Of a stretch of 13,813 nt of DNA, positions 5,575-11,474 are shown in pieces. The notes beneath the pieces are model-generated. The model searched no databases. It saw only the letters and a program-made list of their open reading frames with translations, and had not been told where the DNA came from. Source of the stretch: JAZSMJ01 sp045535815 (lineage in GTDB: Bacteria > Bacillota > Clostridia > Oscillospirales > CAG-272); contig JAZSMJ010000062.1 in NCBI GenBank assembly GCA_045535815.1, positions 1 through 13,813 on the forward strand, given 5' to 3'. The first letter of the stretch is position 1. Every line of letters starts with the position of its first letter. Position numbers and translations under genes: made by a program.

Positions 5575-7608
5575 ATGGATTACAAAGATCTCAATAATAC
5601 GGCAGGAGACGGAGCGGATAAGGAAGCTGCTCCCCGCAGAAGAGCTCTGCGGTCTGTGCCGCTGTCCGGGAAGACGGAGGCGGCAAGCGGAGCCGATAAG
5701 AAGCCGTCCGCTCAGCCCATGGATGAAACAAGAGTCTTCAGTATTGCGCCCGACAGCGACACGGGCGCTAAGGTAGATTCTATAACCGTAGACGATATAG
5801 AAAATATACTAACAAAGCATTTTCATGAAAAAGAGCAGAGAAGTGCAGAGCTTGCTCAGAAAAGCACGGCGCCGACACCTCAGAATAAGGTGGCGGCAAA
5901 CGGTTACGTAAGACCTAACCGTCCGAGCACGGCTTCAATGGGAGCCGCAAAGCAGCCTGCTCAGAATCAGAGGGCTGATAAGCCTGCCACGGAAAAAAGA
6001 CTTGACCGTGCGGCAATTATAGGTGAGCCGACTCTTAAGGACGTATATTCCAAAAGAAGCTCTGACTTCACCCCCGATAACGGCTACAGAGGAAATACCG
6101 GAAAGCAAAGCAACGGTTACGTAAGACCGTCATCAAATACACAGCCTGCTACTCAGGCAAGGACCGAGAGGTCACCGCAGCCGACATCGGCTGCAAGACC
6201 GCAGAATGTCCCCGAGGCTCAAAAGAGTGAAGGCGGTGCACTGAAAAAGGCTGTAAGACAGCCTGCGGTACAAAGACCGCAGACTACCTCTGCGTCGCAG
6301 AGTGCTCAGGCACAAAGCAATCCTCAGAGAAGCTCCGATAACAGCTCTCGCAGAGCTGCAAGCGTTTATTCGGGTCTTGGGGTGTCGGAGAATACCGTTT
6401 CTGCTCCTGCAGTAAAGGCAGGCAGCAACCCCGGCGGCGAAAAAGACCGCTTTGTAAGAGCCGGAGCAGAGCAAAAAAAGAAAAAGACAAATAATGCAAA
6501 AAAAATCGGAAGAAAAAAGGCGGATGCAGAAGAGCCAAAGGAAAGAACGGCACTTTCAAGTGCCCTCAAGGCAATGATATATATTATTGCGGTCATTGGC
6601 ATTTCCGTATTCTTATCCTTCGTTATCATCTACGTCGGAAACGACGTGTTTGCGTTTGTAAAGCCAAACGCTGAGTACGATATTTCCATAGACGAGGGTG
6701 ACGGAATCTCCGACGTTGCGCAGCTCCTTGCGGACAGAGGAGTTATAGAATATCCGGGTATATTCGAGCTCTATGCCAAGCTTCGTAAAAAGGACAGCGG
6801 ATTCGTGGGCGGAACGTATACCGTTTCACCGTCCATGAACTACGATACGCTTATTGCGTCGTTCAAGGGAAAGACTGTCGAAAAAACGCAGATCTCCATT
6901 ACCATCCCCGAGGGATATACGGTCGACGATATTATAACTCTGTTCGTTGACGGATACGGCATCGGAACGAGAGAGCGCTTCGTAGAGGTAATACAGAATT
7001 ACGATTTCAGCTATTATTGGTTTATAGAGGAGCTTGAGACAAGACCTGATCGTAAATACCGTCTTGAAGGCTATCTCTTCCCCGACACCTACTATTTCTT
7101 CAGCGATTCAAATGAAGAAACCGTTATAGATAAGCTTCTCACAAACTTCAACCGCAAGTTTGACGAATCCTTCCGCAACAGATGTACCGATCTCGGAATG
7201 ACGGTAGACGAGGTAGTAACGGTAGCTTCAATGATTCAGGCAGAGGGTAAGTATGCTTCTGAATACAGCACGATATCGTCGGTATTCCACAACCGCTTAA
7301 GCAATCCTGCGGTCACGAACGGAAAGCTTGAGAGCGATGCTACCATAAGATATTCGCTTGATCTTGATACGGTTACCCCCGAGGATAACGACAGAGACGA
7401 TCCGTATAACACCTATCTGTATGACGGACTTCCTCCCGGACCTATATCAAATCCCTCGCTTAATGCGCTTACCTATGCGCTTTATCCGGCGGAAACCGAT
7501 TACTACTACTTCGTAGCTCAGGCAAACGGATATTCGCTGTTTGCAAAGACTCTTACCGAGCATAATGCCAATATTGCGGCAATTATAGCGGCAAGAGAGG
7601 ATGAATAA
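5575..7608 (+). CDS. mltG: Endolytic murein transglycosylase MltG with a long disordered cytoplasmic head
   Basis: A 677-residue membrane-bound lytic transglycosylase that cuts nascent glycan strands near the peptidoglycan synthases. Residues 1-325 are a low-complexity region rich in Ala, Gln, Ser, Pro and Arg. It ends in a basic stretch (KKKKTNNAKKIGRKK, 301-315) before a single transmembrane helix (about 332-354). The outer part has a LysM-like subdomain (about 367-435) and the YceG/MltG catalytic domain (about 440-675). Family landmarks are LEGYLFPDTYYF (497-508), ASMIQAEG (551-558), FHNRL (571-575), LESDATIRY (585-593), YNTYLYDGLPPGPISNP (611-627) and AKTLTEHN (657-664). E557 is the likely catalytic acid. 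Position 555 is Gln where many relatives have Glu. The protein is about twice the length of Escherichia coli MltG because of the head. GGAG at 5564-5567 lies 7 nt before the ATG. Confidence 0.95.
   Translation: MDYKDLNNTAGDGADKEAAPRRRALRSVPLSGKTEAASGADKKPSAQPMDETRVFSIAPDSDTGAKVDSITVDDIENILTKHFHEKEQRSAELAQKSTAPTPQNKVAANGYVRPNRPSTASMGAAKQPAQNQRADKPATEKRLDRAAIIGEPTLKDVYSKRSSDFTPDNGYRGNTGKQSNGYVRPSSNTQPATQARTERSPQPTSAARPQNVPEAQKSEGGALKKAVRQPAVQRPQTTSASQSAQAQSNPQRSSDNSSRRAASVYSGLGVSENTVSAPAVKAGSNPGGEKDRFVRAGAEQKKKKTNNAKKIGRKKADAEEPKERTALSSALKAMIYIIAVIGISVFLSFVIIYVGNDVFAFVKPNAEYDISIDEGDGISDVAQLLADRGVIEYPGIFELYAKLRKKDSGFVGGTYTVSPSMNYDTLIASFKGKTVEKTQISITIPEGYTVDDIITLFVDGYGIGTRERFVEVIQNYDFSYYWFIEELETRPDRKYRLEGYLFPDTYYFFSDSNEETVIDKLLTNFNRKFDESFRNRCTDLGMTVDEVVTVASMIQAEGKYASEYSTISSVFHNRLSNPAVTNGKLESDATIRYSLDLDTVTPEDNDRDDPYNTYLYDGLPPGPISNPSLNALTYALYPAETDYYYFVAQANGYSLFAKTLTEHNANIAAIIAAREDE
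5899..6128 (+). repeat. 17-nt direct repeat encoding NGYVRP within mltG
   Basis: AACGGTTACGTAAGACC occurs identically at 5899-5915 and 6112-6128, in the same frame and 213 bp (71 codons) apart. Both copies encode Asn-Gly-Tyr-Val-Arg-Pro (residues 109-114 and 180-185). A shorter relative, NGYR at 169-172, lies just before the second copy. Conserved peptide islands in an otherwise low-complexity head may be short binding motifs, or may simply record a duplication. Confidence 0.7.
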
Positions 7609-7616
7609 TTAGTTGA

Positions 7617-7639
7617 CGGGGCGTTTTTCAAACGCCCCG
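7617..7639 (+). other. Intergenic hairpin between mltG and the U32 gene
   Basis: Ten perfect base pairs: CGGGGCGTTT (7617-7626), loop TTC, AAACGCCCCG (7630-7639). It begins 8 nt after the mltG stop. No T-run follows on the plus strand, so it is not a standard intrinsic terminator. It may protect the mltG mRNA 3' end, attenuate transcription or mark a processing point. Confidence 0.6.
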
Positions 7640-7667
7640 AAATACAAGCCAAACGAAAGGAGAAGCC

Positions 7668-8891
7668 ATGCCCGAACTTTTGTCGCCGGCAGGCAATTTT
7701 GAAAAGCTTAAAGCGGCCGTGCTGTACGGTGCCGATGCGGTCTACCTTGCAGGTAGGTGCTTTGGAATGAGAGCCCCTGCAGGTAATTTTACAAATGAAG
7801 AATTAAAGGAAGCGGTTGAGTACGCCCATAAAAGATCTGTCAAGGTCTACCTTACGGTAAACGTAATGCCGAGATGGGACGAATACGACGCCCTTGAAAG
7901 ATATCTTTGCGAGATAAAGGATATAGGCGTAGATGCGCTTATTATTGCCGATATAGGCGTGCTTGCTCTTGCCAAGCGCATAATGCCCGACACCGATATA
8001 CATATATCGACGCAGGCAAGTGCGGTCAGTCACGCATCCTGCATCGAATGGTATAATATGGGGGCATCCAGAGTCGTCCTTGCAAGAGAGCTCAGGATGG
8101 CGGAGATCATTGAAATCAAAAAAAGAATACCCGAAAAGCTTGAGCTTGAGGCGTTTATACACGGATCTATGTGCGTTTCATACAGCGGAAGGTGTCTGCT
8201 TTCCGAATATTATACGGGCAGAGATGCTAACCGAGGCAAGTGTGCACAGCCCTGCAGATGGGAATATAACCTCTATGAGATAGGCGAGGTCAAAAGAGAC
8301 AGCGCACGTCTGCCGATAGAGATAGATGAGCGAGGCTCGTACGTGATGAGCTCAAAGGATATGTGTATGATAGAGCATATTCCCGAGCTTATGGAAAGCG
8401 GTATCAGCAGCTTCAAGATAGAGGGACGTATGAAGAGCGCCTACTATACCGCCGTTACTACCAACGCCTACCGAATGGCTATGGATGCTTATATGGCAGA
8501 TAAAGAAAATTATACATTCAATTCCGAGTGGAAGCGAGAGCTTGAAAGCGTCAGCCACAGAGAGTACTGCACCGGTTTTTATTATGACGACAGTATGGAA
8601 AACGCTCAGCTCAGCAGCAGCACCGGATATCTGAGAGAGAAGGCGTACCTTGCATATGCAATCTCATATGACTCGGAAACCAAGAGAGCAAGATTCGTTC
8701 AGAGAAATAAAATGTGCGCAGGCGAGCAGGTCGAGCTCATGTCACCCGGCAAAACGGGACGTGCGTTTTGCGCTTCGCAGATATGGGATGACAAGGGCGA
8801 GCTCATAGACTCCACCCCGCATCCGTTTATGGAATTTGAGATAGAGGTCCCGTTTGAGGTCAAGGCAGGGGATATTCTGAGAGGGGCATAA
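7668..8891 (+). CDS. Peptidase U32 family protein, probable tRNA U34 5-hydroxylation protein (TrhP type)
   Basis: A 407-residue cytosolic protein that matches the peptidase U32 signature exactly at residues 161-179 (E-x-F-x2-G-S-M-C-x4-G-x-C-x-L-S). Although named for collagenase relatives, bacterial members such as E. coli TrhP and B. subtilis TrhP1/TrhP2 (YrrN/YrrO) are reported to make 5-hydroxyuridine at tRNA position 34, using prephenate rather than oxygen. That suits an anaerobe. C169, C176, C192 and C233 follow the spacing of the four [4Fe-4S] ligands reported for the relative UbiU; C196 is a further candidate. The N-terminus (ELLSPAGNFEKLKAA, GADAVYLAG) is a typical TIM-barrel start. 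AAAGGAG (7656-7662) lies 5 nt before the ATG. It sits downstream of mltG as in Bacillus, but no trmR methyltransferase gene or second U32 gene is beside it. Confidence 0.9.
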   Translation: MPELLSPAGNFEKLKAAVLYGADAVYLAGRCFGMRAPAGNFTNEELKEAVEYAHKRSVKVYLTVNVMPRWDEYDALERYLCEIKDIGVDALIIADIGVLALAKRIMPDTDIHISTQASAVSHASCIEWYNMGASRVVLARELRMAEIIEIKKRIPEKLELEAFIHGSMCVSYSGRCLLSEYYTGRDANRGKCAQPCRWEYNLYEIGEVKRDSARLPIEIDERGSYVMSSKDMCMIEHIPELMESGISSFKIEGRMKSAYYTAVTTNAYRMAMDAYMADKENYTFNSEWKRELESVSHREYCTGFYYDDSMENAQLSSSTGYLREKAYLAYAISYDSETKRARFVQRNKMCAGEQVELMSPGKTGRAFCASQIWDDKGELIDSTPHPFMEFEIEVPFEVKAGDILRGA

Positions 8892-8934
8892 TTATTGTAA
8901 GGGTGCAAGTAGCAAATCATAGCTCTGCTTCATA

Positions 8935-8980
8935 ATATGATATAGGAAAGGTAAACGCGAGAGCGTCCTTTCAATCATAT
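8935..8980 (+). other. Structured leader with GAGA tetraloop upstream of the Cys-rich mini-protein
   Basis: A composite stem: ATATGAT (8935-8941) with ATCATAT (8974-8980), then GAAAGG (8946-8951) with CCTTTC (8967-8972), then ACGC (8955-8958) with GCGT (8963-8966) capped by the GNRA-type loop GAGA (8959-8962). The internal asymmetries are 4 nt against 1 nt, and a TAA bulge. The SD of the next gene begins 7 nt later. No T-run follows, so it is not a terminator. It may be an mRNA leader element; I do not recognise it as a known riboswitch. Confidence 0.55.
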
Positions 8981-8998
8981 ATAATAAGGAGGAGCATT

Positions 8999-9097
8999 AT
9001 GAACTGCCTTTGCAATCTTTTCGATAACGACTGCACTCTTTGGATAATCCTTATCGTCCTTGCAATAATTCTCTTATCCTGCTCATGCGGTTGCTAA
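8999..9097 (+). CDS. Cys-rich 32-residue membrane mini-protein
   Basis: A short reading frame with an excellent AAGGAGGAG SD (8986-8994) and ATG at 8999. Six of its 32 residues are Cys: C3 and C5 (MNCLC), C12, then C28, C30 and C32 at the very end (CSCGC). Between them, residues 13-27 are hydrophobic (TLWIILIVLAIILLS) and can span the membrane or mimic a lipoprotein signal. Similar tiny Cys-ended hydrophobic proteins are common in Clostridia and usually annotated as hypothetical. The strong SD, codon use like its neighbours and a downstream terminator make it a real gene. Function unknown; metal binding, disulfide linkage or a spore-structure role are open possibilities. It could be cotranscribed with the U32 gene 107 nt upstream, as no terminator separates them. 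Confidence 0.75.
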   Translation: MNCLCNLFDNDCTLWIILIVLAIILLSCSCGC

Positions 9098-9113
9098 AGT
9101 CGGATAGACATAT

Positions 9114-9150
9114 AAAAAACGGGCGCACTTAAAAGGTGCGCCCTGTTTAA
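9114..9150. terminator. Bidirectional intrinsic terminator between convergent genes
   Basis: GGGCGCAC (9121-9128) pairs with GTGCGCCC (9136-9143), 8 GC-rich pairs with a 7-nt loop. On the minus strand the stem is followed by G and six T (complement of 9114-9120), a strong terminator for the small-gene cassette. On the plus strand TGTTTAATTT follows, adequate for ending the mini-protein transcript. Confidence 0.85.
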
Positions 9151-9151
9151 T

Positions 9152-9553
9152 TTAAAACATAGTAGAAAAAAGAATAAATCCAAGTATCATAATTATGTCG
9201 GTATCAGCGCCGTTTTGCATAAGAAGCAGTATAAGACCTATGAGAAGAAGATCCTCGTATGAAAGAGAGGGTCTGTGCTCGGTATGCTCTGTGCATTCCT
9301 TTTTAGTATCGCATACCGCACACTCGCCTTCTATAGTCTCCTCTCGGTGCACGGTCTTTCTATGAGGCATCTTATCCAAGGGGCGACGTGGACATTTTCT
9401 CTCATCATCCTCTGCGTGCTCCGCTGCGGTGTCGCTTTTCATGCTTTGAAGATCCTCGTCTTTGGCAGATCCATTTTCCATAAATGCAACACCGCTGTAA
9501 TTTGGCGGTACAGACGGGAATGCGGATTTATTATTGTAATTTCGGCTGTACAA
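9152..9553 (-). CDS. Small protein with disordered head, Cys cluster and hydrophobic hairpin tail; unknown function
   Basis: A 133-residue protein that begins at TTG (9551-9553), supported by GGAGGTGA at 9560-9567 about 7 nt upstream. Residues 1-75 are hydrophilic and probably disordered, with PPNYSGVAF at 16-24. C78-x2-C81-x5-C87 with H90 could hold a metal ion. The C-terminus has two short hydrophobic runs (about 102-112 and 119-131) separated by QNGADTD, fitting a membrane hairpin. Clostridial genomes contain many small proteins with this kind of tail (S-Y-E-D-L-L-L-I-G-L), whose role is unknown to me. It is the last gene of a three-gene minus-strand cassette, 23 nt after the previous stop and directly before the terminator. 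No enzymatic motif is visible. Confidence 0.78.
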   Translation of the reverse strand: MYSRNYNNKSAFPSVPPNYSGVAFMENGSAKDEDLQSMKSDTAAEHAEDDERKCPRRPLDKMPHRKTVHREETIEGECAVCDTKKECTEHTEHRPSLSYEDLLLIGLILLLMQNGADTDIIMILGFILFSTMF

Positions 9554-9576
9554 CTAAAGTCACCTCCGATAAGATA

Positions 9577-9939
9577 TCAATGAAAAATACCGTTTAGCAT
9601 ACCGCTTGTTTTGGCAAGCTCCAGAAGGCGCAGAAGATTAACTGCGCTGTCTATTCTTTTTCCCCTCTCGCCGTCAAGATAGGGCTTTATGGCAAGCAGA
9701 AGATTGACCTTATCCCTGCCTCCGCCTGAAGAGATACCCTTTTTCAAAACCTCTTCTATATTGAAGGATACCGCTTCTTTTTCGGCAGAGGGATAGCTCT
9801 CCTTTACCTCCTCCGTGCTTTCTGCGGTGGTGGCAGAGCTGTTCATAATGCCCTGCGCCGCAGACATTGCAACCTTTAAAACCTCGGGGTTCTCAAGGAC
9901 TTTACTCAGCATATCGCTGATGTTGCTCGAATTATCCAT
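9577..9939 (-). CDS. Small helical acidic protein of unknown function
   Basis: A 120-residue soluble protein. Residues 1-34 form a likely amphipathic helix (ISDMLSKVLENPEVLKVAMS), 35-60 are a Ser/Thr/Glu-rich linker, and 80-115 contain a conserved-looking block LLLAIKPYLDGERGKRIDSA followed by NLLRLLELAKTSG. That block resembles hypothetical proteins common in Clostridia that I recall but cannot name functionally. There is no signal peptide or membrane span. The ATG (9937-9939) has a GAGGT SD (9949-9953) that overlaps the stop of the upstream gene, so the pair is coupled. Codon use resembles the neighbours. Confidence 0.8.
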   Translation of the reverse strand: MDNSSNISDMLSKVLENPEVLKVAMSAAQGIMNSSATTAESTEEVKESYPSAEKEAVSFNIEEVLKKGISSGGGRDKVNLLLAIKPYLDGERGKRIDSAVNLLRLLELAKTSGMLNGIFH

Positions 9940-9951
9940 TACTCATTTACC

Positions 9952-10194
9952 TCATAATTGGAGCTTTGACAGTATGTCTTTTGCCTTTTCTTCCCCAACG
10001 CTTTGGGCAAGCTGAAGAAAGTCCTCCTCGGTCATTTTTCCGATTTTTCTTCGGATATTGCCGGGATTCTTTGCAACGTGCTCTGCCCGGCGCTCGTCGA
10101 CGCCTGCTGCAGATGCAACGGCACGGATTATCTCCGAAAGGTCGTTGTCATCAAGACGGCTCAGCTTGTTTATAAGATCCTTGTTAATTTCCAA
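9952..10194 (-). CDS. Small basic-acidic helical protein of unknown function, first gene of the cassette
   Basis: An 80-residue soluble protein from TTG at 10192-10194 (MEINKDLINKLSRL). An in-frame GTG at 10201-10203 would add three residues, but it lies inside the string AAAGAGGTG (10201-10209), which matches the SD AAGGAGGTG with one mismatch and sits 6 nt before the TTG. TTG is therefore preferred. The sequence is rich in charged residues and Leu and should form several helices; SEIIRAVASAAGVDERRAEHV and EEDFLQLAQSVGEEKAKDIL repeat a helix-loop-helix feel with Gly at the turns. No metal or catalytic motif is visible. Function unknown. The gene begins the minus-strand cassette and faces the phosphoesterase gene across a shared upstream region. 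Confidence 0.78.
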   Translation of the reverse strand: MEINKDLINKLSRLDDNDLSEIIRAVASAAGVDERRAEHVAKNPGNIRRKIGKMTEEDFLQLAQSVGEEKAKDILSKLQL

Positions 10195-10212
10195 GATCAG
10201 CACCTCTTTTCC

Positions 10213-10240
10213 GTTATTGGCATATTTTTTTGCCGATAAC
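10213..10240. repeat. Inverted repeat in the divergent region (candidate operator)
   Basis: GTTATTGGCA (10213-10222) and TGCCGATAAC (10231-10240) form 10-bp arms with a single G-T mismatch around an 8-nt T-rich centre. The repeat lies between the predicted -10 of the minus-strand cassette and its SD. The predicted transcript starts inside it, which favours a protein-binding operator over an RNA hairpin. No regulator gene is nearby to name. Confidence 0.5.
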
Positions 10241-10270
10241 AGTATATGAAGAAGAACGAGTGGCTGTTAC
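10241..10270 (-). promoter_or_regulatory. Candidate promoter of the small-protein cassette
   Basis: On the minus strand, TATACT occupies 10246-10241 and GTAACA occupies 10270-10265, with an 18-bp spacer; this fits sigma-A moderately. The same sequence also reads CATATACT (10248-10241) with AC 17 nt upstream, which fits the loose sporulation sigma-K pattern AC-N17-CATAnnnT. Such short motifs arise by chance, so the sigma factor is undecided. Confidence 0.35.
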
Positions 10271-10310
10271 AGCAATTTAAGATTTATCTCAGAAAGGGAA
10301 GCTTAATATT

Positions 10311-10856
10311 TTGAAATACATTATTTTTTCCGATTCTCACGGCAGTGATTACAATATGAAGGAAGTTATGAGGATGCACGCAGGCACTGCCGACGGCATT
10401 CTGTTTGCAGGAGACGGCTGTCTTGAATTTGATAATCTTGCCCTGCTTTATCCCGAAAAGCATACCGAAAGGGTTGCGGGCAATTACGAGGAGCTTATGC
10501 TTCGCTCGAAATACGATATGCAGAGCGTGTTTACGATAGGCAAGTATAGGATATTTCTGACTCACGGCCACAGATATAACGTAAAGTACGGATACTCTGC
10601 TATTTATATGAAGGCAAGAGAGCTTGATGTAGATGCGGCCATATTCGGACACACTCATGAGCAGATGCTTGAATATATAAGCGGAGAGGATATGGGCAGG
10701 GAAAGACCGCTTTATCTCTTCAATCCGGGAAGCATATCGAGGCCCCGTGAGAGCCGTCTTCCGACCTACGGCATACTTGATATAGCAAAGGATCAGATCC
10801 ATTTTACAAAAGCGTCTCTTGACGTTTTTGGGATTAGCAGTAAGGGAGGTTATTAA
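10311..10856 (+). CDS. YfcE/MJ0936-type metallophosphoesterase
   Basis: A 181-residue calcineurin-like phosphoesterase, normal length for the family. Metal-site residues are in the usual order: D8 and H10 in SDSHG, D35 in AGDG, N58 in AGNYE, H85 and H87 in LTHGH, H114 and H116 in FGHTHE. N138-P-G-S closes the fold as in YfcE. Relatives hydrolyse phosphodiesters in vitro and their physiological substrates are mostly unknown. The usual GNxD/E motif has Tyr at its third place (GNYE). The start is TTG at 10311, giving the expected MKYIIFSDSHG; AAAGGGA (10293-10299) serves as SD 11 nt away. The next gene starts one nt after the stop, so they form an operon. No convincing promoter is visible upstream. 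Confidence 0.93.
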   Translation: MKYIIFSDSHGSDYNMKEVMRMHAGTADGILFAGDGCLEFDNLALLYPEKHTERVAGNYEELMLRSKYDMQSVFTIGKYRIFLTHGHRYNVKYGYSAIYMKARELDVDAAIFGHTHEQMLEYISGEDMGRERPLYLFNPGSISRPRESRLPTYGILDIAKDQIHFTKASLDVFGISSKGGY

Positions 10857-10857
10857 A

Positions 10858-11379
10858 ATGATAGCTTGCAGACCTGTAAGATATTCAAAAAAGGGAATAA
10901 TAGCGGCCACGGTGTTTATTTTGCTATCGCCCGTCTGTATGTATCTGTCTCAGCTTGATTTTATTGCATACGGAGTGATACTTCAGCTTCTGGGGCTGAT
11001 CTCGCTTTCAATAGGCATTTATTCTGCGATCAGATATTCTATACTTGAGTTTCAGTATATGATATACGACAGAGACGGCAAGAGCGATCTTGCAATAGTC
11101 AGAATAATGAACGACCGCTCCTCCGAAATATTCAGACTGTCGTTTGACTGCTATCTTGAAATTGAGGAAAAGACCAAGGACAGCATCAAAAGGATAAAAG
11201 GCAAGCACGGCAAGATCTCAAGAAGGATGAACTATAGGGTAAATCTCGATCCTAAAAAGGCATATATCGCCGTTTTCAAGCTGAATGAAGAGATCTGCAC
11301 GGTGGAGTTTGAGCCCGATTCTGTTTTTATACGTGAGATGGAGTTAAGGAAAAAAACAGAAAAAGACGATATTCAATAA
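10858..11379 (+). CDS. Two-helix membrane protein with cytosolic C-terminal domain, unknown function
   Basis: A 173-residue protein. ATG at 10858 is chosen because AAGGGAGGT (10842-10850) lies 7 nt upstream; an in-frame TTG at 10819 lies inside the phosphoesterase gene and has no SD. A basic N-terminus (ACRPVRYSKKG) precedes two helices (about 15-33 and 38-60) linked by a short turn. The following ~110 residues are charged and should lie in the cytosol: a beta-rich pattern (KSDLAIVRIMNDRSSEIFRLSFDCYLEIEE), then a Lys-rich middle (KTKDSIKRIKGKHGKISRR), then more strands. This resembles membrane-tethered PH-like or sensor domains but no family is recognised. It is the second gene of the phosphoesterase operon. 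Confidence 0.82.
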   Translation: MIACRPVRYSKKGIIAATVFILLSPVCMYLSQLDFIAYGVILQLLGLISLSIGIYSAIRYSILEFQYMIYDRDGKSDLAIVRIMNDRSSEIFRLSFDCYLEIEEKTKDSIKRIKGKHGKISRRMNYRVNLDPKKAYIAVFKLNEEICTVEFEPDSVFIREMELRKKTEKDDIQ

Positions 11380-11383
11380 ATGC

Positions 11384-11412
11384 TTGACCGACGGGGAAAA
11401 ATGTTGTATAAT
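11384..11412 (+). promoter_or_regulatory. Strong sigma-A promoter of the M23-like gene
   Basis: TTGACC at 11384-11389, a 17-bp spacer, and perfect TATAAT at 11407-11412. Transcription should start near 11419, leaving a leader of about 55 nt. It makes the M23-like gene an independent transcription unit, ended by the terminator at 13111-13140. Confidence 0.85.
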
Positions 11413-11474
11413 AAATTTACAATAGGCGTAGTGTAAGCATCTTGCCGACTAAGTTATATGGTAAGGAGATCAAT

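Noticed and set aside
7617..7639. Hairpin after mltG called as an intrinsic terminator
   Set aside because: The stem is followed by GAAATAC-type sequence with no T-run; kept only as a hairpin.
8892..8998. Known riboswitch upstream of the mini-protein
   Set aside because: The structure is short and I recognise no conserved riboswitch core; it is reported as an unassigned structured leader.
10284..10910. 208-codon minus-strand open frame opposite the phosphoesterase
   Set aside because: It covers a gene whose metal-site motifs are all intact on the plus strand, and its product has no family features.
11442..11474. TTG at 11442 as start of the M23-like protein
   Set aside because: It has no SD; ATG at 11475 has AAGGAG at 6 nt and gives a typical basic-then-hydrophobic N-terminus.
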